A stretch of DNA of 64,000 nucleotides from Paraburkholderia sp. BCC1884 (GTDB lineage: Bacteria > Pseudomonadota > Gammaproteobacteria > Burkholderiales > Burkholderiaceae), in contig NZ_CAAJGL010000090.1 of NCBI RefSeq assembly GCF_900996225.1, positions 434,001 through 498,000 of the forward strand. The letters are read 5' to 3'. This document shows, one piece after another, positions 55,038 through 63,860 of the stretch. The translations under genes were made by a program, and so were the position numbers. The notes beneath the pieces were generated by a model. That model was given only the letters and a program-made list of their open reading frames with translations. It made no database searches and was not told where the DNA came from. Positions within the stretch are counted from its first letter, which is position 1; each line of letters begins with the position of its first letter.

Positions 55038-55925
55038 CTATCCCGGCGCGGCCAGGCATTGCGCGATTTGCGCGGCATCCACGCGCGCCAGATCGTCCTG
55101 ATACTTGAGCAGCACACCCAGGGTGTTCTGGACCGATTGTGGATCGAGCTCCGTCACCGAGAGCGCCTCTAACGCACGACACCAGTCGATCGTCTCGGCA
55201 ATCCCCGGCGCCTTGAACAGATCCATGCCGCGCAGCCGATGAACGAAATCGACCGCACGCCGCTGCAATTCCGCCGAGGTCTGCGGCGCTCGTGCGGCAA
55301 CGATGTCCAGTTCCCGATCGCGCTCGGGATAGCCGATCCACTGATACAAGCAGCGGCGCTTCAACGCATCATGCACCTCGCGCGTGCGATTCGAGGTCAT
55401 CACGATGAGCGGTGGCTGCGCCGCGCGCACGGTGCCGTACTCGGGGATCGACACCTGGAAGTCCGACAGCAGTTCCAGCAGAAACGCTTCGAACGGCTCG
55501 TCGGCACGGTCGATTTCATCGATCAGCAACACGCGCCGCGCGCCGGGATGCTCTTCGTCCGGCATCAAGGCTTGCAACAGCGGACGTTTCAGCAGGAATT
55601 CGCTGCGATACAAGGTGTCGTTGTCGGGACGCTCACCCGCCGCTTCGGCGAGACGCAGCGCCATGATCTGCCGCGGGTAGTCCCATTCGTAGAGCGCGCT
55701 GGCGGTGTCGAGGCCTTCGTAGCATTGCAGCCGCAGCATCGTGGTGCCGAGCATGCCCGCCGCAGCCTTGGCGAGTTCGGTCTTGCCGACGCCCGGCTCG
55801 CCTTCGACGAACAACGGCCGCTCCATGCGCAGCGCGAGATACAACGCCGTCGCCAGCTCGCGGCTGGCGAAGTAGCGTTGGGCGGCGAGTTGCGCGAGGG
55901 TGTCGTCGATCGAAACGGGTTGCAT
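55038..55925 (-). CDS. coxD: MoxR-type AAA+ ATPase CoxD-like
   Basis: 295 residues. Walker A GEPGVGKTELAKA, Walker B VLLIDEIDRADEPFEAFLLELL, sensor 1 VMTSNRTREVHDALKRRCLYQWI. MoxR ATPases remodel cofactor enzymes; with CoxE this one probably inserts or activates the hydroxylase metal site. 5 bases upstream of coxE. Confidence 0.9.
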   Translation of the reverse strand: MQPVSIDDTLAQLAAQRYFASRELATALYLALRMERPLFVEGEPGVGKTELAKAAAGMLGTTMLRLQCYEGLDTASALYEWDYPRQIMALRLAEAAGERPDNDTLYRSEFLLKRPLLQALMPDEEHPGARRVLLIDEIDRADEPFEAFLLELLSDFQVSIPEYGTVRAAQPPLIVMTSNRTREVHDALKRRCLYQWIGYPERDRELDIVAARAPQTSAELQRRAVDFVHRLRGMDLFKAPGIAETIDWCRALEALSVTELDPQSVQNTLGVLLKYQDDLARVDAAQIAQCLAAPG

Positions 55926-55945
55926 GACGTGCCCGATGTCGCTCG

Positions 55946-56743
55946 CTAACCTTGCGCTTTCGTGACCGCTCGAGCGGTCAGCACCGGAATCAGATGCGCG
56001 CGATACTCGGCGCTCGCGTGCATATCCGTGTTCAGATCGGCATCCGACACGCTCACCGCGCGCGCGGCCTCGGGCGTAAAGGCCGCCGACAACGCGCTCT
56101 CCAGTTCCGGCACACGAAACACCGACGACGCCGCGCCCGTCACCGCAACTCGCACACCGTTCGCGAACCTGGCGACGAATACGCCGACCAGCGCGAAGTG
56201 CGACGCGGGATTGCGGAATTTTTCGTAGGCTGCCCGCTCGGGCACGGGAAACTCGACGGCCACGATCAGTTCGTCCGGCTCCAGGGCCGTTTCATACATG
56301 CCGACGAAAAAATCGCTCGATGCGATGCGCCGCCGATCGGTGACGATGGTCGCGTCCAACGCCATTGCCGCCGCCGGATAGCACGCGGCGGGATCGTTGT
56401 TGGCGAGCGAGCCGCCGATCGTGCCGAGTGCGCGCACCTGCCGATCCCCGATGTGCGCGGCAAGGTCCGCGAGTCCCGGCGACACGCGCCGCAACTCCGC
56501 GTGCTCCGCTACATCCGCATGGCAGACGGCGGCGCCGATGGTCACTTTTTGCGCGTCGACAGTGATCGATTTGAGCGCTGGAATCCGCGTCACGTCGATG
56601 AGTTGCGACGGCTGCGCGAGACGCAAGCGCATGGTCGGCAGCAGGCTCTGACCGCCGGCCAGGAACTTTGCATCGGGGTCGGCGGTGAGGGCCGCGGCGG
56701 CCGCCTGGGGATCCGCCGCGCGTTGATACTCGAATGAATACAT
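55946..56743 (-). CDS. coxM: Mo-hydroxylase FAD-binding medium subunit (CoxM type)
   Basis: 265 residues. FAD-binding motifs AGGQSLLPTMRLRLA and TIGGSLANNDPA, then a CO-dehydrogenase flavoprotein C-terminal domain. Passes electrons from the 2Fe-2S centres to the acceptor. 22 bases after the large-subunit gene. Confidence 0.93.
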   Translation of the reverse strand: MYSFEYQRAADPQAAAAALTADPDAKFLAGGQSLLPTMRLRLAQPSQLIDVTRIPALKSITVDAQKVTIGAAVCHADVAEHAELRRVSPGLADLAAHIGDRQVRALGTIGGSLANNDPAACYPAAAMALDATIVTDRRRIASSDFFVGMYETALEPDELIVAVEFPVPERAAYEKFRNPASHFALVGVFVARFANGVRVAVTGAASSVFRVPELESALSAAFTPEAARAVSVSDADLNTDMHASAEYRAHLIPVLTARAVTKAQG

Positions 56744-56765
56744 GTCGAATGCTCCGCTCAGGATC

Positions 56766-59147
56766 TCAGTGGGGCTGCTTGGCAGCGTGAATCGCCGACC
56801 ACACGCGATGCGGTGTCGCCGGCATTTGCAGGTCGGTGACGCCGAGCGGGGCGAGCGCGTCGAGGATCGCGTTGATCACCGCCGGCGGCGAGCCGATGGC
56901 GCCTGCTTCGCCGCAGCCTTTGACGCCTAGCGGATTGTGCGTGCAGGGGGTGCCCTTGGCGGTTTCGACGGTGAAGTCCGGCAGATCGGACGCGTGCGGC
57001 ATCGCGTAGTCCATGTAGGAGCCGGAGAGCAACTGGCCGCTCTCGTTGTCGTACACGCAGCGCTCCAGCATGGCCTGGCCGATGCCCTGCGCGAGGCCGC
57101 CATGCACCTGTCCCGTGACGATCATGGGATTGATCACGTTGCCGAAATCGTCGACGGCGGTGAATTGCTGAATCCGGCACACACCTGTGTCCGGGTCGAC
57201 TTCGATCTCGCAGATGTACGCGCCGGCCGGATAGGTGAAGTTGGTCGGATCATAGAACGCGCTTTCTTCGAGACCCGGTTCGAGCACGTCGAGCGGATAG
57301 TTGTGCGGCACGTAGGCGGCCAGCGAAATCTCGGCGAATGCCTTGGTGCGGTCGGTGCCCGCGACGCGGAACACGCCGTCCTTGAACTCGATGTCTTCTG
57401 CGGCCGCTTCGAGCAGATGCGCGGCAATCTTCTTCGCCTTGGTTTCGATCTTGTCGAGCGCCTTCATGATCGCCGAGCCGCCGACCGCGATCGAGCGTGA
57501 ACCATACGTGCCCATACCGAACGGAATGCGGCCCGTGTCGCCGTGGACGATCTCGACGCTGTCCAGCGCAATGCCGAGTCGGTCCGCCACCACTTGCGCG
57601 AAGGTCGTCTCGTGTCCCTGGCCGTGGCTATGCGAACCGGTGAACACGGTGACCGAGCCGGTTGGATGCACGCGAATCTGGCCGACTTCGAAGAGACCCG
57701 CGCGTGCGCCCAGCGCGCCCGCGATATTCGACGGCGCGAGACCACAGGCTTCGATGTAACACGAGTAGCCGAGGCCGCGCAGCTTGCCGTTCTTTTCGGA
57801 TTCCTGCCGGCGAGCGGGGAAGCCTTTCACGTCCGCCAGTTCGAGCGAGCGCGCGAGGAGCGTCTCGTAGTCGCCGATGTCGTAGGTGAGGCCGACCGGC
57901 GTCGCATACGGAAAATCGCGGATGAAGTTGCGGCGGCGAATTTCCGCGGGATCGAGTTTCATGTCGCGCGCGGCGGTTTCGACCAGACGTTCCACCACAT
58001 ACGTTGCTTCGGGGCGGCCGGCTCCGCGGTAGGCATCGACGGGGACGGTGTTGGTGAAGACCGCTTTCACCTCGGCGTAGATCGCGGGGGTGGCGTACTG
58101 GCCGGCGAGCAAGGTCGCGTACAAAATGGTCGGTACGCTCGACGCGAACGTGGACAGGTAAGCGCCCATGTTGGCCGTGGTATGGACGCGCATGGCGAGA
58201 AACTTCGCGTCGGCGTCCATCGCGAGTTCGGCATGGGTCACGTGATCGCGGCCATGCGCGTCCGACACGAAGGCTTCCGAGCGCTCGGCCGTCCATTTGA
58301 TCGGGCGGCGAATTTTCTTCGATGCCCACGTCAGCGCAACGTCTTCGGCGTACAGGAAGATCTTCGAGCCGAAGCCGCCGCCCACGTCCGGCGCGATGAC
58401 GCGCAATTTGGATTCCGGCAGAGACAGCACGAAAGCCGCCATCAGCAGACGCTCCACATGCGGATTCTGATTCGCGACGTAGAGCGTGTAGCTGTCGTCC
58501 TGCACGGAGTAACTCGCGTTCACGGCGCGCGGTTCGATCGCGTTCGGGATCAGGCGGTTGTTGACGATGTCGAGCGTGGTGACGTGTGCGGCTTTGGCGA
58601 AGGCGGCGTCGGTGGCGGCTTTGTCGCCGTGGCCCCAGTTGTAGCAGAGATTGTCCGGCACTTCGTCGTGCACAGCCGGTTGGCCCGGATCGGCTGCGTG
58701 CGCCGTATCGACCACCGCCGGCAACACGTCGTAATCGACCTCGATCAATTCGGCGGCGTCTTTCGCGGCCTTGATCGAATCGGCGATCACGACGGCGACC
58801 TGGTCGCCGACGTGACGCACTTTGGTGTGCGCGATGATCGGATGCGGCGGCTCGTTCATCGGTTTGCCGTCGGTGCTGTGGATCAGCCAGCCGCACGGCA
58901 GCCCGCCGACGTTGTCCGCCGCCATGTCGGCGCCGGTGAAGATCGCGACGACGCCGGGCGACTGTCTGGCCGCCGTGGTGTCGATGCCGGCGATCCTCGC
59001 GTGCGCGTGCGGCGAGCGCAGGAATACGGCGTAAGTTTGCTGGGGCAGGACGATGTCGTCGGTGTACTGGCCGTTGCCGGTCAGGAACCGATAGTCTTCC
59101 TTACGTTCGACGGAAGAGCCGATCAGATGGGTGTCGGGCGCGTTCAT
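56766..59147 (-). CDS. Mo-hydroxylase large subunit, form-II CoxL type
   Basis: 793 residues of the xanthine oxidase family. Molybdopterin-binding stretches VGGGFGSKIFLYAEDVAL and GSHSHGQGHETTFAQV, and the catalytic Glu in GVKGCGEAGAIGS. The active-site loop reads AYRGAGR (372-378), which defines form II; genuine CO dehydrogenase has AYRCSFR with a copper-binding Cys. The real substrate is therefore probably another aldehyde or heterocycle. ATG 59147 has GAGGAGC upstream. Confidence 0.93.
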   Translation of the reverse strand: MNAPDTHLIGSSVERKEDYRFLTGNGQYTDDIVLPQQTYAVFLRSPHAHARIAGIDTTAARQSPGVVAIFTGADMAADNVGGLPCGWLIHSTDGKPMNEPPHPIIAHTKVRHVGDQVAVVIADSIKAAKDAAELIEVDYDVLPAVVDTAHAADPGQPAVHDEVPDNLCYNWGHGDKAATDAAFAKAAHVTTLDIVNNRLIPNAIEPRAVNASYSVQDDSYTLYVANQNPHVERLLMAAFVLSLPESKLRVIAPDVGGGFGSKIFLYAEDVALTWASKKIRRPIKWTAERSEAFVSDAHGRDHVTHAELAMDADAKFLAMRVHTTANMGAYLSTFASSVPTILYATLLAGQYATPAIYAEVKAVFTNTVPVDAYRGAGRPEATYVVERLVETAARDMKLDPAEIRRRNFIRDFPYATPVGLTYDIGDYETLLARSLELADVKGFPARRQESEKNGKLRGLGYSCYIEACGLAPSNIAGALGARAGLFEVGQIRVHPTGSVTVFTGSHSHGQGHETTFAQVVADRLGIALDSVEIVHGDTGRIPFGMGTYGSRSIAVGGSAIMKALDKIETKAKKIAAHLLEAAAEDIEFKDGVFRVAGTDRTKAFAEISLAAYVPHNYPLDVLEPGLEESAFYDPTNFTYPAGAYICEIEVDPDTGVCRIQQFTAVDDFGNVINPMIVTGQVHGGLAQGIGQAMLERCVYDNESGQLLSGSYMDYAMPHASDLPDFTVETAKGTPCTHNPLGVKGCGEAGAIGSPPAVINAILDALAPLGVTDLQMPATPHRVWSAIHAAKQPH

Positions 59148-59157
59148 CGTCGGCTCC

Positions 59158-59676
59158 TCAGGCGGTAGCCGGGGCGGCGGCCGGTGCATCGGCGTTCGCG
59201 CTGGCGTTGGACTGCATGCCTTCGGCGCCTTCGAGCACCGCCTTGACGATGTTGTGATAGCCCGTACAGCGGCACAGGTTGCCGTCGAGTTGGGCGCGCA
59301 CGTCGTCGCCGGTGAGGTTGGGTTGACGCTGGACCAGCGAGACTGCGCTCATCACCATGCCGGGTGTACAGAAGCCGCATTGCAGGCCGTGGCAGTGTTT
59401 GAAGGCGGCTTGCATCGGGTGGAGCGCACCGTTTTGGGCGAGTCCTTCGATGGTGGTGATCTGCGCACCTTCGGCCTGGACGGCGAGGATGTTGCAGGAT
59501 TTGATCGCCCGGCCGTTGAGATGAACCGTGCAGGCGCCGCATTGAGCCGTATCGCAGCCGACGTGCGTGCCCGTCAGGCGCATCTGGTCGCGCAGGAACT
59601 GGACAAGGAGGGTGCCGGGGTCGATAGAGGCGCTGATAGGCGCGCCGTTCACCGTCAGACTGATGCTGATCGCCAT
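59158..59676 (-). CDS. coxS: Mo-hydroxylase 2Fe-2S small subunit (CoxS type)
   Basis: 172 residues. Plant-type ferredoxin cluster ligands GCDTAQCGACTVH...SC and a second all-helical 2Fe-2S site CGFCTPGM...CRCTGYHNIV. First gene of the cluster. The last ~20 residues are Ala-rich and not conserved. Confidence 0.94.
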   Translation of the reverse strand: MAISISLTVNGAPISASIDPGTLLVQFLRDQMRLTGTHVGCDTAQCGACTVHLNGRAIKSCNILAVQAEGAQITTIEGLAQNGALHPMQAAFKHCHGLQCGFCTPGMVMSAVSLVQRQPNLTGDDVRAQLDGNLCRCTGYHNIVKAVLEGAEGMQSNASANADAPAAAPATA

Positions 59677-59883
59677 GAAGTTGTCTCCTGATGGGGTGAG
59701 GTCGGACTTTTGGTTTTTTGCCTTTTCTTCTTGCTATTGAGTGTTGTTACCCGCAGTCACGGTGCCGTTTTCTGGCTCCCGTTACGGCTCTCGGGGCTGC
59801 GGGTTTTTTGTAGGTGTGCCGAAAAGTAAAGCACAAATTGGGCGGGGGCGCCATTTGGGTTTGCGCGCAAGCCAAAAACCGCT

Positions 59884-61275
59884 TCACTGGCCTAACTTCG
59901 AATGCCTCCGCGAATAGCCAAAATAAATCAGCATCCCTACCAGCAGCCAGACGACAAAAGCGATCCAGGTAATAGCCTGCAGATTCACCATCAAAAACAG
60001 GCAGGAAGCGACGGCCAGCACCGGCACAACCGGCACGCCAGGGCACCGGAACGCCCGCGGCAGTTCGGGATGCGTCTTACGCAAAACCAGAACCGCAATC
60101 GACACCATCGAAAACGCGGCCAGCGTGCCGATATTGATCAGCTCGGCCAGCACGTTCAACGGCACCAGCGCGCCGATCAACCCAAAGAAAATCCCTACCA
60201 GCCAGGTCGTAAAAAACGGCGTGGCGAAGCGCGGATGCAAGCGCGACAGCCGCTCGGGCAACAGGCCGTCGCGCGACATGGCGAAGATAACCCGCGTCTG
60301 ACCGTAGGCCATCACCAGAATCACCGTCAGCATGCCCAACACCGCGCCCAAGTCGATAAACCCCGCGACCCAGGGCTGCCCAGCCACCTGCAACGCGTAC
60401 GACACCGGGTGCGAGATGTTCGCAAACTGCGGCGACGGCACGATCCCGGTCACTACCGCGGCCACCGCCACATACAAAACCGCACATACGCCCAGCGACG
60501 CAATGATCCCAATCGGCAGATCGCGCTTGGGGTTCTTGACCTCTTCGGCCGCGGACGACACTGAATCGAAGCCGATAAACGCGAAGAACATCACCGCAGC
60601 CGCCCCGAACACGCCGTTCCAGCCGTTCGGCATGAACGGATGCCAGTTAGCCGGCGTTACGTGAAACACGCCCACGCCGATCACCAGCAGCACGACCGTC
60701 ACCTTGATCGCCACCATCACGTTGTTGATCCGCGCCGACTCACGGATGCCGACCGACAGCAGCGTAGTAATCGCCATCATCACGAGAAAGGCGGGCAGAT
60801 TGAATAACGTCGCGTGCCCCGGCAACGCGCCTGGCGCGGCCGTGAGCGCAACCGGCAAGCTCACCCCGAACCCCGACAGCAAGGATTGCAGATAACCCGA
60901 CCAGCCCACCGACACCGCCGACGTGGCCAATCCATATTCGAGCATCAAGTCCCAGCCGATGATCCACGCCGCCAGCTCGCCAAGCGTTGCATACGAGTAC
61001 GTGTAAATGGACCCCGCCACGGGAATGGTCGAGGCAAATTCGGCATAAGCGAGCGCGGCGAAACCGCAGGCGATCGCCGCGATCAGGAACGAGATCATTA
61101 GCGCCGGGCCGGCCTGAACCGCGCCCGTGCCAGTCAGCACGAAAATGCCGGTGCCGATGATGGCGCCGACACCGAGGAAAGTCAGATCTAGCGCGCCGAG
61201 CGCTTTCTTCAGGCCGGCGTTTTGAGCGCTCGCGGCGATCATGTGCTCGACGCTCTTTTTGCGAAACAGGGACAT
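59884..61275 (-). CDS. APC-family amino-acid permease (CAT/YhdG type)
   Basis: 463 residues, about 12 helices. LGALDLTFLGVGAIIGTGIFVLTG (APC helix 1), FAALAYAEFASTIPVAGSIYTYSYAT and FFAFIGFDSVSSAAEEVKNPKRDLP fit cationic-amino-acid transporter-like permeases. Substrate not determined. No partner genes alongside. Confidence 0.88.
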   Translation of the reverse strand: MSLFRKKSVEHMIAASAQNAGLKKALGALDLTFLGVGAIIGTGIFVLTGTGAVQAGPALMISFLIAAIACGFAALAYAEFASTIPVAGSIYTYSYATLGELAAWIIGWDLMLEYGLATSAVSVGWSGYLQSLLSGFGVSLPVALTAAPGALPGHATLFNLPAFLVMMAITTLLSVGIRESARINNVMVAIKVTVVLLVIGVGVFHVTPANWHPFMPNGWNGVFGAAAVMFFAFIGFDSVSSAAEEVKNPKRDLPIGIIASLGVCAVLYVAVAAVVTGIVPSPQFANISHPVSYALQVAGQPWVAGFIDLGAVLGMLTVILVMAYGQTRVIFAMSRDGLLPERLSRLHPRFATPFFTTWLVGIFFGLIGALVPLNVLAELINIGTLAAFSMVSIAVLVLRKTHPELPRAFRCPGVPVVPVLAVASCLFLMVNLQAITWIAFVVWLLVGMLIYFGYSRRHSKLGQ

Positions 61276-61596
61276 TGGCGGTGGGTCTCCAGTGGTGCAC
61301 GCGTTTTTGCGCGCCGAATGTCGGGGAAACCCTGGATTTTAACGGAAGCAGGCCGTTGCACCATTTTGGGACGCCCGTTCTGCGGTTGCGTGAACGGGCG
61401 GAAAATCTCTGTGAAAGCGGCCCGGAACGGGCCCAAGATGAGCGCGGCGGCTCTCGGCGGAAAGGCTTTAGCGCGATATGCGCTTAATGGGGAGGGATTC
61501 GCTCTCTTACAGAAGCGGCCGGCTTCGGCGCGGGTTCTTCAGCAAACGCTGGAGAGCGCGAAGGAAATATCGCGCGTGTCGTTCTGAAGCGGCGCC
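61276..61596. other. intergenic region with two hairpins
   Basis: 321 bases between the permease start and the response regulator end (both minus). Contains the perfect 9-bp inverted repeat CGCCCGTTC/GAACGGGCG (61372-61400) and the compact GGCCCG-GAA-CGGGCC (61419-61433), which may end the upstream two-component operon. Nothing else was seen. Confidence 0.55.
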
Positions 61597-62253
61597 TTAG
61601 CCCGCCATCGCCGGATTCAGATCGACCAGACGGTTGCTCATCACATAGAAGGTGAGCTCCGCGTTGTTGCGCAGCTTCATTTTCTCGAGCAAACGGGTGC
61701 GATACACGCTGACCGTTTTCACCGACAGTGACAGTGTCACGGCGATATCGGTCAGACGCTTGCCCGAAGCGAGCATGCACAGCGTTTGATATTCGCGATC
61801 GGAGAGCTTCTCGTGCGGCAACTGTTCGCCGTCGAAGGAAACGTAGTCGGCCAGCGCTTCGGCCATCGCGGGGCTCACGTACTTGCGGCCCGCCGCGACT
61901 TGCTGGATCGCGCCGATCATCTGGGCGGCATCGACCGTTTTCGACAGGTAGCCGGCGGCGCCTGCCTTCAATGCGCGCACTGCGTACTGGTCTTCGCGAT
62001 ACATCGAGAACATCAGAACCGCGACGCGCGGCGCCTTGCGTTTCAGACGCTTGAGGACCTCGACGCCGTTCATGTCCGGCAGCGAAATGTCGAGCAGCAC
62101 GACGTCGTAGGTATGGCGCGTGACGGCGTCGAGCGCTTCGGCGCCGGTTTGCGCCTCGATGACTTCGCGGGCGACGCCCCGGTCGAGCAGCAATTGACGG
62201 ACGCCTTGGCGAACCACGGCGTGGTCGTCGGCAAGCAGGATGCGCAAGCTCAT
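61597..62253 (-). CDS. NarL/FixJ-type response regulator
   Basis: 218 residues. Receiver domain with LLADDHAVVRQG, phospho-acceptor Asp55 (LLDISLPDMNG) and KT in YLSKTVDA; then a LuxR-type helix-turn-helix (LSDREYQTLCMLASGKRLTDIA). 13 bases after the kinase gene, so the two form a pair. Targets unknown. Confidence 0.9.
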   Translation of the reverse strand: MSLRILLADDHAVVRQGVRQLLLDRGVAREVIEAQTGAEALDAVTRHTYDVVLLDISLPDMNGVEVLKRLKRKAPRVAVLMFSMYREDQYAVRALKAGAAGYLSKTVDAAQMIGAIQQVAAGRKYVSPAMAEALADYVSFDGEQLPHEKLSDREYQTLCMLASGKRLTDIAVTLSLSVKTVSVYRTRLLEKMKLRNNAELTFYVMSNRLVDLNPAMAG

Positions 62254-62266
62254 GATGTCAGCGCGC

Positions 62267-63139
62267 TCACGATTGCAGAGCCTGACGCTCGGCGAGCGGC
62301 GCGAGTGCGAGCATCGCATCCCAGGCGAAACGGGCACGCAGCAGCGTGCCGCGCGACTCTTTGCCACCCTCGCCGTTCGATGAACGGGCGGCGCGCCGGG
62401 CGCTGACGCGTAGCGTGCCGTCGAAGGCCGCACAGCGCGCCTGCATCCCGCTCAGGCCGAAATGGCCACGGCGGCTGCGCGCGTTGCGTGACAGGCCGAT
62501 GCCGTCGTCGCTGACGAGCAGCGTGAGATGGCGCCGGCTGGTTTCGATGCGGACGTCGGCGGATTCGGCGCGCGCGTGTTTGGCGATATTGTTCAGGGCT
62601 TCCTGGGCGACCCGGAAAACGGCCAGCGCCGCATCGGCGGGCAGGCGCGTGAGCCGCACGTCGGCGGCGCACACGAAGCTCGTGCGTAGTTGCGTGCGGG
62701 CGGCGAAGTCGCCGGTCCACTGCGCCAGTGCACCGACGATGCCGACCTCGAGCGACGGCGCATGCAGCTCCGCTACGGCCTGGCGGCTCGCGTCGCACAC
62801 GGCGTCGAGCGAACGGTTGGCGACGGCGAGCGCGGCGGCGCATTGCGGCGGCGCGTCGGCGGGCAGCCAGGTTTCGATACCGGCGAGCGCGAAGCGCGTC
62901 GCGGTCAATTCGGCGCCCACGCCGTCGTGCAATTCACGGGCTACGTGGCGGCAGGCGGCTTCCTGGGCCTGGACGAGTTCGGTCGACAGTTCACGCACCC
63001 TGGCGCGCAGCGTCGCCAGCTCACGCTCGGCAGCCGAACGCGGCACGGCGTTCGCGGCTGCGAGGGACGCGCTGGCGCCTTCGCACGTCGGCGAAGAAGC
63101 AGAGTGAACAGTGAACGGGACGACAGTCGACGTATCCAT
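62267..63139 (-). CDS. soluble NarX-type histidine kinase
   Basis: 290 residues. A short coiled coil (about 35-62), HisKA_3 with His71 in VARELHDGVGAELTA, and HATPase (VFRVAQEALNNIAKHA, DDGIGLSRN, HFGLSGM). No transmembrane helix or recognisable sensor domain, so the signal is cytoplasmic or from a partner. ATG 63139 (MDTSTVVPFT) has GAGGGAAAG upstream; a longer frame is unsupported. Confidence 0.87.
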   Translation of the reverse strand: MDTSTVVPFTVHSASSPTCEGASASLAAANAVPRSAAERELATLRARVRELSTELVQAQEAACRHVARELHDGVGAELTATRFALAGIETWLPADAPPQCAAALAVANRSLDAVCDASRQAVAELHAPSLEVGIVGALAQWTGDFAARTQLRTSFVCAADVRLTRLPADAALAVFRVAQEALNNIAKHARAESADVRIETSRRHLTLLVSDDGIGLSRNARSRRGHFGLSGMQARCAAFDGTLRVSARRAARSSNGEGGKESRGTLLRARFAWDAMLALAPLAERQALQS

Positions 63140-63860
63140 GACTTTCCCTCTCAGGAAACCGTGTGGACAGCGAAGCGGGTGCGCAACGGCGGCGCGCAAA
63201 CACAAGTACGCATGCGAATCTTCAGCCTCAAGGAGTGAGCCATGGCGCGTAGCGCAACGGGCAATTCGTGAGGACTCCACGTAACGAAATTTACATTCAG
63301 TAACATGCAGCTTGTACCGTGACAATCGTGTCATTGCGACAGATCGTGCGCCGCGATCATATCTCAAAAAGATAAAAAAAGCATTGCCACCAAGGGTTAG
63401 CGCCTATATTTCGCGCAATGGTTGATGTTGTCCCACGCTCCGTCATGTAGGAAAAATACCGACGTTAAATGTCAGATATACAACGCCAATTTGTAACTGA
63501 GCAATAAAAAAGGAGCCTGGGGTTATCCCGGGTAAAAACTGTACTAAATATGATGTGACTGAGTGCCTGCGGGGTTTAAGGGTATTTCTAGTTTAGTATA
63601 TGTACTACTAAATCGTTGGCCACCTCTCGCCCGGTCGTTGACTGGATGAGGTGAGGGAAGCAAGGGAAGACCTTTCACTCGCCGTTAGGCAGCCGGGACC
63701 GGGTTACAAAGCAACCCAGTCCCGACATGCCTGAGCGTTGGTCGCTGCGGTCCGTCAAGGGCCTTTCGCGGCATAAACGAGAGCCTTCCCACGCGAGCGT
63801 GGGCCCCTTCCATTTATTCCACGGTGCCCTTGACAGCCCTCCGCTTCGAGGTGGACCAAG
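63140..63860. other. AT-richer intergenic region at accessory boundary
   Basis: 721 bases without a supported gene. The left part carries the kinase promoter region. The right part has TTTAGTA/TACTAAA repeats (63542-63612) and a run of stable hairpins (63621-63857). Confidence 0.55.
63621..63857. ncRNA. candidate structured RNA element, strand unknown
   Basis: Nested inverted repeats. CACCTC/GAGGTG enclosing CCGGTC/GACTGG (63621-63653); CGGGACCGGGTT with AACCCAGTCCCG (63694-63724, one G-T); AGCG/CGCT (63734-63746). A multiway unit is closed by GGTCC/GGACC (63749-63753 / 63853-63857), with arms GTCAAGGGC/GCCCTTGAC (63754-63762 / 63826-63834), CCCACG/CGTGGG (63788-63803) and CCTC/GAGG (63838-63851). 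Not a tRNA, tmRNA, RNase P or 6S form that I recognise. Confidence 0.4.

Noticed and set aside
57543..59168. 541-codon plus-strand open frame opposite the form-II large subunit
   Set aside because: Antisense shadow; composition typical of reverse-read GC-rich coding DNA.
63621..63857. CRISPR array or tRNA at the right edge
   Set aside because: The inverted repeats are all different, with no regular direct repeats. No cloverleaf or TTCGAnTC arm fits.
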